Assembly: GCF_028767025.1 (NCBI RefSeq)
Contig: NZ_JAJQXX010000004.1
Coordinates: 124,001-188,000, forward strand
Direction of reading: 5' to 3'
Origin: Blautia sp. XA-2221
GTDB lineage: Bacteria > Bacillota > Clostridia > Lachnospirales > Lachnospiraceae
DNA: 64,000 nucleotides
In this document: one piece after another, positions 1-7,268 of the stretch
Layout of the letters: each line of letters starts with the position of its first letter
Position numbering within the stretch: position 1 is the stretch's first letter
The notes under the pieces: model-generated
The model's input: only the letters and a program-made list of their open reading frames with translations
Told to the model about the DNA's origin: nothing
The model's database searches: none
Translations under genes and position numbers: made by a program

Positions 1-283
1 CAAGGGCAATGCGAACCTCCAGAACATCATTGAGATCCTTTTCTGTAATATTTGCAACCTGAGCGCCTCTTCTGGGGATCATCACCACAAGGCCTTCCAG
101 TTCCAGCTTCCGCATGGCTTCACGGACCGGAGTTCTGCTGACTCCCAGACGGTCTGCCAGAGCGATCTCCATCAGTCTTTCTCCCGGCTTCAGCTCTCCC
201 TTGAGAATTGCCTTGCGCAAAGTATTAAATACAACGTCTCTCAACGGCAGATACTCATTCATATCAACAGAAAAATCATTCAT
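1..283 (-). CDS. GntR-family (FadR-like) transcriptional regulator, C-terminus cut by window edge
   Basis: Only the N-terminal 94 codons are in the window; the gene runs off the left edge. The translated part begins MNDFSVDMNEYLPLRDVV and contains a complete GntR winged helix-turn-helix with the family signature GVSRTPVREAMRKLE near residues 48-62. The following LVVMIPRRGAQV is the wing, and the start of an FCD-like effector domain (ITEKDLNDVLEVR) follows. The ATG at 283 is chosen because AGGAGG lies about 11 bases upstream; a second ATG four bases further on is out of frame. It follows ispE by 53 bases on the same strand and is probably co-transcribed. The ligand cannot be told from this fragment. 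Confidence 0.85.
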   Translation of the reverse strand, partial: MNDFSVDMNEYLPLRDVVFNTLRKAILKGELKPGERLMEIALADRLGVSRTPVREAMRKLELEGLVVMIPRRGAQVANITEKDLNDVLEVRIAL

Positions 284-336
284 CCTTTGTATTTCCTCCT
301 TATCACTGATGTCTCCGGAATATCTGAATTGCGCGC

Positions 337-1200
337 TTACTCAGAACGGTTATAGATCCGTGAAGCAAAAACTGTTTTTGCCAGACCGCTCTTTTTCAGA
401 GCCTCTGATGCGGCAAACATTTTTTCTCTGTCCTCAAAAATACCAAATACAGTAGGGCCGCTTCCGCTCATCATTGCCTTCAGCGCTCCTCTTTCTTCCA
501 TAAATTTCTCAATCTCGCTGATCACCGGATATTTTTCCATAATTCCCGGCTCAAATACATTCTCCATTTTTTCTGTTATGGAGCGCAGATCCTGGTTTCG
601 GATAGCCGCGATCATTCCGTCAATATCCGGCCGTCTCTGAATGGCGTCCAGCCTCAGATTTTCATATGCTGTTTTTGTGGAAACATTGATGCCCGGTTTT
701 CCGATCAGCACATAGCACTCCGGCATTGGCGGCAGAGGCGTTAATTTTTCACCGATCCCCTCTGCCAGGGCAGTGCCTCTCATCACACAGTAAGGTACGT
801 CTGCCCCTACCTGAACAGCCCTTTTCATAAGCTCCTCCTGGCTGAGACCCAGACGGAACAGACGGTTCACTCCCACAAAGGCTGCGGCTGCATCCGAACT
901 TCCTCCTGCCATTCCTGCTGCTACGGGAATGGATTTGGTAAGCTTCATGGAAATCCCCTCTTCCACATGAAATTCATCCATAAGAATCTTTGCAGCCTTA
1001 TAGACAAGATTTCTCTCGTCTGACGGAACATAGGGCAGGTTGGAGCGCAGGGAAATTCCCGGTGCCTGTTTTTTCCTGATCTCCAGAGTATCATACATAC
1101 GCACAGTCTGCATGATCATGCGCACCTCATGATATCCGTCCTCCCTTTTGCGGATCACATCAAGTCCAAGATTGATTTTTGCCATTGCCCTAAGACGCAT
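337..1200 (-). CDS. ispE: 4-diphosphocytidyl-2-C-methyl-D-erythritol kinase
   Basis: A 287-residue GHMP-family kinase of the MEP isoprenoid pathway, which phosphorylates the 2-hydroxyl of CDP-methylerythritol with ATP in the cytoplasm. The N-terminus RAMAKINLGLDV carries the conserved catalytic-region lysine. The ATP-binding motif PVAAGMAGGSSDAAAA sits near residues 91-106, and a third GHMP motif, MMSGSGPTVFG, lies near 242-252. Length is normal for IspE. The ATG at 1200 is preceded by AGAGGA. It lies between sipL (upstream) and the GntR gene (downstream) on the same strand. The 147 bases between sipL and ispE are AT-rich and probably hold a promoter, but no clean hexamer pair was seen. Confidence 0.95.
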   Translation of the reverse strand: MRLRAMAKINLGLDVIRKREDGYHEVRMIMQTVRMYDTLEIRKKQAPGISLRSNLPYVPSDERNLVYKAAKILMDEFHVEEGISMKLTKSIPVAAGMAGGSSDAAAAFVGVNRLFRLGLSQEELMKRAVQVGADVPYCVMRGTALAEGIGEKLTPLPPMPECYVLIGKPGINVSTKTAYENLRLDAIQRRPDIDGMIAAIRNQDLRSITEKMENVFEPGIMEKYPVISEIEKFMEERGALKAMMSGSGPTVFGIFEDREKMFAASEALKKSGLAKTVFASRIYNRSE

Positions 1201-1347
1201 AAGCCATTCCTCTGTCCTTTCGTACTTTATCTTTTATACTTTTTATTATGCACTGCCGTAAAATCTGTGGACAGTAGCGTTTTTTTCTGTACTTTGTATA
1301 CAATTCTTTGCAAATATTTTATATGATTTTTACAGGAATTTCAATAG

Positions 1348-2904
1348 TCATTGTTCCACTTTTTTTATAAGGAGCAGAGGCTGCCCCACAGAGATCTCTC
1401 CGTCCTTCAGTTCATTGACTGTACTGATCTCCTCCACTGTAGTATAAAATTTCTTTGCGATATCCCAGAGAGAGTCTTCCGGTTTTACCACATAAACAGT
1501 AATTCCCGGCATTGCCCGCACCTTTTCCTCATCCAGAGGCTGCTCCTCCACCTTATCTATGACCATTGTTTCCTGGCAGCTCATAACAAGAAGATTCAGG
1601 CTCACAGTTGCCCTGATCTCTATTTCATCACTGTCCACCATGGAAGTGGCAAGCTGTTCCAGATCTGCATGAAGATAATACACACTCTGCTCTGTGATTC
1701 CGCCTGCTTCCACCGTCTGAGTAAAGGGAATCATGGTCTCCATGGAATAAAACGGCATATCGTCATTTCCCACAATATAAAGGATTTTAAGCTGAACAAT
1801 ACCGTCTACCTGCACGCCGCCCTCTACAATCCTTGTTTTATCCACCTTCACCTGTCCCTGGCTGTGACAGATCTGAAGGATCTTCCCTCTGGTTTCCTTC
1901 ATTTCGATCCTGTCAGACAGCCTGCACTTGGAAAAATTCCGGATCAGCAGACTTTCCAGAGCCTCTGTTTTTCCTTTTGGAATACACTGGCGCAAAGGCG
2001 TATATACATCCAGGATCACCTCATGCTCTTCCTCCCGGTAAAGCTTCATATCCACTTCCAGTACCATATCTGCGATCAGAAGCCGTTCCTCCCCGTCAGA
2101 ATCCGGCTTCACCTCCACTGACTGGCTGATCACGGCAGCCTCCATATTGGGGATCATATCTGCCGTACATCCCGGACACTCCACCTCCCCGGAAAACGGA
2201 ACCGAATATTCCAGCCACTGGTGCGTCCTTCCCTCATCGTCTCCGGTATAAAGAACAAATACATACAGCTCTCCCTTTGCCTTTACTCTGTCCTCTTCAG
2301 GCCGAAGATCAAGGCTCCGGACTTCTGCAGTGTGCCACAAAAGCTCTGCTACATTGGGCTTATTGGAGGATAAAACAATCTCCTCCTTTTTGCGCAGAGT
2401 GTCCTTTTTATGTACGGCAAGACTTAAAAGCTTCATGGGCTTCTTTTTTACGGAAACAGTTTCATCGTCCACAGCCACAGGCAGACGGATTCCTGCCAGC
2501 TCATCCACAACTGCATAAAATGTCACTACTGCCTTTATGTTCAGCTTTCTGGAATGGATCAGATGAAGACTCAGATCCTCGATCTCCCATTTCAGGCACA
2601 TTTTATCTCCGCTTACAATTCCCTCCAGATTCAGTGTCTCTTCCACAGGAAGCTTCGCAGAAAGACTGTACACTCTTCCTTCCTCTTCCCCCACATAAAG
2701 AAGATCTACATTGAGGCTTCCGCGGACAAAAGCGTGCCCGTCATTTAAACGGACCTCCTCCACCTCCACCTCTCCTTTATTCTGGATCATTCGTCCGATA
2801 TCCGGCTTCACATCCGGAACATTGTAATCAGCATCAAAGGTTACCTGACTGGTTGCCCGGCTTTTTACCCGCAGCATCTGAATATCTTCTTTTTTTAATT
2901 CCAC
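1348..2904 (-). CDS. sipL: SPOCS-domain (DUF3794) protein with C-terminal LysM, SipL-like spore coat morphogenetic protein
   Basis: A 518-residue protein made of repeated SPOCS (DUF3794) modules; segments such as CHSQGQVKVDKTRIVEGGVQ and VNLLVMSC-like strands recur. It ends in a LysM domain (YVVKPEDSLWDIAKKFYTTV, near residues 466-485). In Clostridioides difficile SipL has the same architecture and length, and binds SpoIVA through its LysM domain to attach the coat to the forespore. The same role is inferred here in the mother cell. The start is a GTG at 2904 preceded by AGGAGG at good spacing; no ATG fits better. No signal peptide. The downstream neighbour is ispE; the upstream neighbour is a lipoprotein 19 bases away, likely the same transcript. 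Confidence 0.8.
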   Translation of the reverse strand: MELKKEDIQMLRVKSRATSQVTFDADYNVPDVKPDIGRMIQNKGEVEVEEVRLNDGHAFVRGSLNVDLLYVGEEEGRVYSLSAKLPVEETLNLEGIVSGDKMCLKWEIEDLSLHLIHSRKLNIKAVVTFYAVVDELAGIRLPVAVDDETVSVKKKPMKLLSLAVHKKDTLRKKEEIVLSSNKPNVAELLWHTAEVRSLDLRPEEDRVKAKGELYVFVLYTGDDEGRTHQWLEYSVPFSGEVECPGCTADMIPNMEAAVISQSVEVKPDSDGEERLLIADMVLEVDMKLYREEEHEVILDVYTPLRQCIPKGKTEALESLLIRNFSKCRLSDRIEMKETRGKILQICHSQGQVKVDKTRIVEGGVQVDGIVQLKILYIVGNDDMPFYSMETMIPFTQTVEAGGITEQSVYYLHADLEQLATSMVDSDEIEIRATVSLNLLVMSCQETMVIDKVEEQPLDEEKVRAMPGITVYVVKPEDSLWDIAKKFYTTVEEISTVNELKDGEISVGQPLLLIKKVEQ

Positions 2905-2923
2905 TTTTCTTTTCCTCCTGTCA

Positions 2924-3328
2924 TTATTGAAACTGTACCGGTTCCTTCCGGTACTGTATTTTTACTGCTATATACGGATAGGACGGCGCTCCGCTCTGTT
3001 CTTCTGCAGAGGGACCCATCAGCTTTGTCTCAAAAAATACAGCCGTGGAAGAAGCTGAAAGCTCTTTTACCTGAATGCTGTATCCGCCGCTCATCTGTTT
3101 TCCGTAGCCTCTGATCAGATAAAGCTCTTTTCCGCTCTGATATGTGACCCTGAACTCTGAAGCCTTTTTTTCTTCCACAAGTGCAGCCGCTTCCTCAGGA
3201 AGCTGTTCCGGTTCCACCACCTCATACTCAAGAGGCATTCTTTTTTCTTCCTCGATGCGCACCAGCCGGCAGCCTCCCAGAGACAGAATCAGAATCAGAT
3301 AACAGACCAGAAGGACTATCTTTTTCAT
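2924..3328 (-). CDS. PrcB-like C-terminal domain lipoprotein
   Basis: A 134-residue predicted lipoprotein. Residues 1-19 form a hydrophobic signal ending in LGG-C20, a lipobox-like site. The C-terminal half (RGYGKQMSGGYSIQVKEL, then PYIAVKIQYRK) matches the beta-rich PrcB C-terminal domain often found in small exported proteins of Firmicutes. The start is placed at the ATG at 3328 (MKKIVLLV) rather than 48 bases upstream, because only this start gives a proper signal peptide; the ribosome site there (GGGGTGG) is weak. It precedes sipL with a 19-base gap, so the pair may be co-expressed. Function unknown; the domain name comes from a protease-complex subunit and does not prove that role. Confidence 0.7.
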   Translation of the reverse strand: MKKIVLLVCYLILILSLGGCRLVRIEEEKRMPLEYEVVEPEQLPEEAAALVEEKKASEFRVTYQSGKELYLIRGYGKQMSGGYSIQVKELSASSTAVFFETKLMGPSAEEQSGAPSYPYIAVKIQYRKEPVQFQ

Positions 3329-3384
3329 AATGCCACCCCAATCCGTTCCTTGATAAGTATTGTATGTAATTGCCAAAAGATTTA

Positions 3385-3413
3385 TTGCAACAATTTCATT
3401 TAATTTGTATAAT
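3385..3413 (+). promoter_or_regulatory. Sigma-A-type promoter of plsC
   Basis: TTGCAA at 3385-3390 and TATAAT at 3408-3413 are separated by exactly 17 bases. The transcript would start near 3420 and carry a short 5' leader with a 7-bp hairpin (GGCAGCC at 3424-3430, GGCTGCC at 3444-3450) before the plsC ribosome site. Confidence 0.75.
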
Positions 3414-3471
3414 GTTACTATTAAGGCAGCCGCACATGATATGGGCTGCCGTATACGAAAGAGGTACGATT

Positions 3472-4212
3472 ATGATTCGCTTTTTACTTGTTGCTGTCAT
3501 AGTGATCGGATTTCTGATTCTTTCCATTCCTGTTCTTATTGTAGAATGGATCATTGGTAAATTCTCTCCCATGACAAAAGAAATCAGCTCTCTCCGGCTG
3601 ATCCAGGGCGCTTTTAAATTTATTCTGTGGGTTGCCGGAACAAAGATCACTGTGATCGGGGAAGAAAATGTCCCAAAGGATACTCCTGTGCTTTACATCG
3701 GCAATCACAGAAGCTATTTTGACATTCTTCTCACCTACAGCCGCTGTCCTATCCGCACCGGCTATGTGGCAAAAAAAGAAATGGAAAAGATTCCCCTTCT
3801 GTCAAACTGGATGAAATATCTGCATTGTCTGTTTCTTGACCGTAAAGATATCAAGCAGGGGCTGAAAACCATCCTCACTGCCATTGAAAAAGTAAAGTCA
3901 GGAATTTCCATCTGTATTTTCCCGGAAGGCACCAGAAATAAGGCAGAGGACGAAACAGAGCTTCTTCCCTTCCATGAGGGAAGCTTTAAGATCGCCTCCA
4001 AATCAGGCTGTCCCATTATCCCCATTGCCATGAACAATACGGCGGAAATTTTTGAAGCCCATTTTCCAAAGATCAGACCCTGTCATGTGATCGTGGAATA
4101 CTGTAAGCCCATTTATGTAAAAGAGCTGGACAAAAATGACCAGAGACATCTTGGAGAATACACACAGAATATTATTCTGGAAACAATTAAGAAAAATAAA
4201 GATCTTGTATAA
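3472..4212 (+). CDS. plsC: 1-acyl-sn-glycerol-3-phosphate acyltransferase
   Basis: A 246-residue membrane-associated acyltransferase that converts lysophosphatidate to phosphatidate in phospholipid synthesis. An N-terminal hydrophobic stretch (FLLVAVIVIGFLILSIPVL) anchors it. The catalytic NHRSYFD (HX4D motif) is near residue 81, and the glycerol-phosphate-binding FPEGTR is near residue 153. The start is set at the ATG at 3472 (MIRFLLVA) because GAAAGAGG lies just upstream; a longer reading frame from 3370 would overlap the promoter and lacks a ribosome site. It stands alone on the plus strand between a divergent lipoprotein and its own terminator. Confidence 0.93.
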   Translation: MIRFLLVAVIVIGFLILSIPVLIVEWIIGKFSPMTKEISSLRLIQGAFKFILWVAGTKITVIGEENVPKDTPVLYIGNHRSYFDILLTYSRCPIRTGYVAKKEMEKIPLLSNWMKYLHCLFLDRKDIKQGLKTILTAIEKVKSGISICIFPEGTRNKAEDETELLPFHEGSFKIASKSGCPIIPIAMNNTAEIFEAHFPKIRPCHVIVEYCKPIYVKELDKNDQRHLGEYTQNIILETIKKNKDLV

Positions 4213-4224
4213 GCTGTTCATTAC

Positions 4225-4281
4225 ATGCGGTCCGGACAAAATCTTCTGAAAAGCTGATTTCTTCCGGAACCGCATTATTTT
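4225..4281 (+). terminator. Intrinsic terminator after plsC
   Basis: ATGCGGTCCGGA (4225-4236) pairs with TCCGGAACCGCAT (4263-4275, one bulge), followed by TATTTTTA. It lies between plsC and the aldo/keto reductase. Confidence 0.7.
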
Positions 4282-4299
4282 TAAAGGGAGGAAAATGTT

Positions 4300-5445
4300 A
4301 TGAAATACCGTACACTTGGAAAAACAGGTCTCAAGGTCAGCGAGATCGGTCTTGGAGGCGAATGGCTGGAACGCCACAACACAGAAGAGGTAAAAGAGAT
4401 CATTGATGTTTGTCAGAAAGAGGGCATCAACATCCTGGACTGCTGGATGTCCGAACCAAATGTCCGCTCCAATATCGGAAATGCCATCAAAGACTGCAGG
4501 GACAAATGGATCATTCAGGGACACATTGGTTCCACCTGGCAGAACGGTCAGTATGAACGTACCAGAGAGCTGGACAAGGTGGATGAAGCTTTCCGTGATC
4601 TTCTTACAAGAATGCAGACAGATTACATTGATCTGGGCATGATCCACTTTGTTGACAGCCCTGAGGAATTTAAAGAAATCATGTCCGGCGAATTTATTGC
4701 CTATGTCCGGAGCCTGAAAGAAAACGGAACTATCCGCCACATCGGAATGAGCACCCACAACCCCACAGTTGCAAAAATGGCCGCTCTTCATGGCGAAATT
4801 GAAATGATCCTGTTCAGCATCAACCCGGCCTTTGACCTTCTGCCTCCAAGTGAAAATCTGGACGATTATTTTGTGGAAAAATACGCGGACGGCCTGAACC
4901 GTATTGATCCGGAAAGGGAAGAACTTTACCGTATCTGCGAACAGGAAAATGTAGGCATCACTGTTATGAAAGGCTATGCAGGGGGAAGACTTTTTGATGC
5001 AAAAACCTCTCCTTTCGGCGTTGCGCTTACGCCTGTCCAGTGTCTCCACTATGCTCTGACCCGCCCGGCTGTGGCAAGCGTTATGGCTGGTTTCGATTCA
5101 CCGGAGCATGTATATCAGGCTGTTGCCTATGAAACAGCCACAGATGCAGAAAAAGATTATGCAAGCGTACTTGCCAACGCACCTCAGCATGCCTATGCTG
5201 CAGGACAGTGCACCTACTGCGGTCACTGCGCTCCCTGCCCTGCCGGAATCGACATTGCCATGGTAAACAAGCTTGCTGACCTGGCAAGGATGCAGAAGGA
5301 GGTTCCTCCCACAGTACGCGCCCACTACGAGGCTCTGGAGGCCAATGCCTCTGACTGCCTGGAATGCGGCGGCTGTGAGGAAAGATGCCCCTTCTCCGTA
5401 CCTGTCATTGAATGGATGCAGAAAACCCGGGAGCTTTTTAGTTAA
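4300..5445 (+). CDS. Aldo/keto reductase with C-terminal 4Fe-4S ferredoxin domain
   Basis: A 381-residue cytoplasmic oxidoreductase. The N-terminal TIM-barrel AKR domain starts MKYRTLGKTGLKVSEIGLGG. Barrel motifs include IDLGMIHFVDSPEEF and GIGM-type loops (IRHIGMSTHNP). The C-terminus (about 300-381) has two cysteine clusters, CTYCGHCAPCPAGI and CLECGGCEERCPF, typical of AKRs that take electrons through [4Fe-4S] centres in anaerobic clostridia. Substrate unknown. AAGGGAGG precedes the ATG. Its stop codon lies inside the end of the convergent sigma-factor gene (8-base overlap), so there is no room for a shared terminator between them. Confidence 0.9.
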   Translation: MKYRTLGKTGLKVSEIGLGGEWLERHNTEEVKEIIDVCQKEGINILDCWMSEPNVRSNIGNAIKDCRDKWIIQGHIGSTWQNGQYERTRELDKVDEAFRDLLTRMQTDYIDLGMIHFVDSPEEFKEIMSGEFIAYVRSLKENGTIRHIGMSTHNPTVAKMAALHGEIEMILFSINPAFDLLPPSENLDDYFVEKYADGLNRIDPEREELYRICEQENVGITVMKGYAGGRLFDAKTSPFGVALTPVQCLHYALTRPAVASVMAGFDSPEHVYQAVAYETATDAEKDYASVLANAPQHAYAAGQCTYCGHCAPCPAGIDIAMVNKLADLARMQKEVPPTVRAHYEALEANASDCLECGGCEERCPFSVPVIEWMQKTRELFS

Positions 5446-7126
5446 GACCGTTTAAGTCTGTTACCGGGAACCAGTGAAAATCCGGTGCCTGCTCAATATT
5501 AGTTACGTGAGCCTCGTCTCCCATAACTGCCTGCAGCGCCGGATCTCCCTCTTCCGCCAGCGCTCCATTTTGGATCGTCACACGATAATACTCTTCATAT
5601 CCCATTCCCCGGCTGAAATCCTGTAATGAATACAAACCAGGCCCTTCCGGCGGGATTGCCAGATCCAAGGAAACTCCACTTCCTTCTACAGCTCTCGGCT
5701 GATAACCGGAACCTGTATTTTCCGCAGTATACACCCGGTATGCATAATAAATAAACGGTCCGTTTGCAAGCCCTTCTGTCAGAATCAGTTCTTCGTTTCC
5801 ATCCTGATCCATATCATACAGAGTATATTCCCTCTCTCCGGTAAGCTGTCCGTAATCCCCATTTCCATATTCTGAGAAATTATATCCCTCTTCCCCTGCG
5901 GCTGCTGAATTTACTACACTGGTATATACAGATGCCGGATCTGCCGCAGCCGGAGTTGGGGTAGGCTCCGGTGTGGGAGTTGCCGTTGGAATTGGTGTCG
6001 CAGTGGGCATTGGCGCTTCCGTAGGCTCCGGTACTGCTGTGGGCGCTGGGGTTACAGCCTCCTCTGTCGAAACTTCCTCTGTTGCTTCAGACTGATTTGC
6101 CTCCACAGTTGTCTGCTGTTCTTCCCCTGCCTGATTCTGTCCAACAAAATGATAAGCTGCGGCTCCGCCGCCTCCGATCACTGCCACTGCTACTGCTACC
6201 GCTGCGGCCTTGCCTGCTGCGGTGTGGATAAACGCCTGCTTTGCAGCTGTCTGTCCCACTTTGCGGCCTGCGTATACAGCTGTCCTGCCTGTATTGCCGG
6301 AAGAGCTGGTGCTTCTACCAGAACGTGAAGCAGATCCACTGCTTCCAGAATGTGAAACCGTCTCTGTGCCGTGGTCTGCCGCACTGCTTTCTGCCGCTCC
6401 TGCTCCGTTTCCAGATGCTTTGGCGCTCTCCAGGATTCCCGTCTTCTGTGCCTGCATAACTGCATTGGCTGTGGCAGCAAATACAGTAGACGCTTTTTCG
6501 CTGTCAAGCAGATACAGGAAGAATACAACAGGTGCAACTGTGTAGAGCTGATATCCTTTTTTCTGAAGCTCCTCGGCCTTTGCCTTTATAGCTTTTCTTC
6601 CATATAATAATCTTGATTTTACAGTATTTTCTGAAATTCCAAAGGTTTCCGCAATATCCTTAATGCTCTGATCATCCAGATGGTACATCAGAATACAAAG
6701 TCTCTGCTCATCAGAAAGACTGTCGATCAGCTCATGCACCAGCTCCTGAGTTTCTTTCTGTGTATAGCTCCGCTCAGGCTGAAATTCTGATTTCTCGTCC
6801 TCGATATCAAGAGCAAACTGCTCTCCCTCATCATTTTCTCCCTCAAGCTGGGAAAACAGCATGGGACGTTTTTTTGCCAGCGCATTTTTGGCAGTGTTTG
6901 CCACAATGCGTCCAAACCATGCCCGAAAACTTGCAGGGTCTTTCAAAGTTGCCAGCGACTGCCATGCCTTTATGTAGGAATCCTGCAGCACGTCCATGGC
7001 ATCTTCTTCATTTTTCATATATTTCAGCGCAATATAATACATATCCCGCTGTGTTGATTCATAAAGTGCGGAAAATGCGCTTTCATTTCCTTTAAGCGCC
7101 GCTTCAACGGCTTTCTTATAGTCCAT
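5438..7126 (-). CDS. ECF-type sigma factor fused to a transmembrane helix and extracytoplasmic domain
   Basis: A 562-residue protein about three times the length of a plain ECF sigma factor. Residues 20-90 form region 2 (LKYMKNEEDAMDVLQDSYIKAW) and 130-185 form region 4 with a helix-turn-helix (SIKDIAETFGISENTVKSRL). Then come a Ser/Gly-rich linker (235-290), a hydrophobic Ala/Val helix (about 305-328) and a Pro/Thr repeat wall-spanning-like stretch (358-394). The last ~165 residues are predicted outside the cell and include YDMDQDGNEEL, an EF-hand-like loop of the kind seen in VCBS-like or calcium-binding modules. So sigma, membrane tether and sensor seem to be one chain; how the sigma part would be freed is unknown. 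The ribosome site is weak, and an upstream 44-codon frame overlaps the start, which suggests translational coupling. It is the last gene of the zinc-ribbon operon. Confidence 0.85.
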   Translation of the reverse strand: MDYKKAVEAALKGNESAFSALYESTQRDMYYIALKYMKNEEDAMDVLQDSYIKAWQSLATLKDPASFRAWFGRIVANTAKNALAKKRPMLFSQLEGENDEGEQFALDIEDEKSEFQPERSYTQKETQELVHELIDSLSDEQRLCILMYHLDDQSIKDIAETFGISENTVKSRLLYGRKAIKAKAEELQKKGYQLYTVAPVVFFLYLLDSEKASTVFAATANAVMQAQKTGILESAKASGNGAGAAESSAADHGTETVSHSGSSGSASRSGRSTSSSGNTGRTAVYAGRKVGQTAAKQAFIHTAAGKAAAVAVAVAVIGGGGAAAYHFVGQNQAGEEQQTTVEANQSEATEEVSTEEAVTPAPTAVPEPTEAPMPTATPIPTATPTPEPTPTPAAADPASVYTSVVNSAAAGEEGYNFSEYGNGDYGQLTGEREYTLYDMDQDGNEELILTEGLANGPFIYYAYRVYTAENTGSGYQPRAVEGSGVSLDLAIPPEGPGLYSLQDFSRGMGYEEYYRVTIQNGALAEEGDPALQAVMGDEAHVTNIEQAPDFHWFPVTDLNGLN

Positions 7127-7250
7127 TTTCTCTTCTGTCCTTTCTCACTGTCCGGCTGATCTTCTTTTTCTGTGTCCTGCTCAGCTCTGTTTCTGAGCGT
7201 TCTCTGCGAAGCAGCCATACAAACCATTTCATAACCAAACTGCTGTCCAT
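7116..7250 (-). CDS. Small basic ORF (44 codons) overlapping the sigma-factor start
   Basis: An ATG at 7250 with AAAGG eight bases upstream opens a 44-residue frame, MDSSLVMKWFVWLLRRERSE then a Lys/Arg-rich tail (RTQKKKISRTVRKDRRENGL). Its TAA stop lies 11 bases inside the sigma-factor gene. It begins 18 bases after the stop of the zinc-ribbon gene. The arrangement suits translational coupling of the sigma gene. The amphipathic, strongly basic make-up could also mean a real micropeptide. No homolog is recognised. Confidence 0.35.
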   Translation of the reverse strand: MDSSLVMKWFVWLLRRERSETELSRTQKKKISRTVRKDRRENGL

Positions 7251-7268
7251 ATTTTCAGCCTTTCTGGT

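Noticed and set aside
4003-5049. 348-codon minus-strand frame opposite plsC and the aldo/keto reductase
   Set aside because: Antisense shadow: no ribosome site, odd His/Phe-rich composition, and the plus strand has clear domain motifs.
7024-7227. 67-codon minus-strand frame near the sigma start
   Set aside because: Overlaps the sigma coding region deeply in another frame and has no ribosome site; the 44-codon frame from 7250 fits the gap better.
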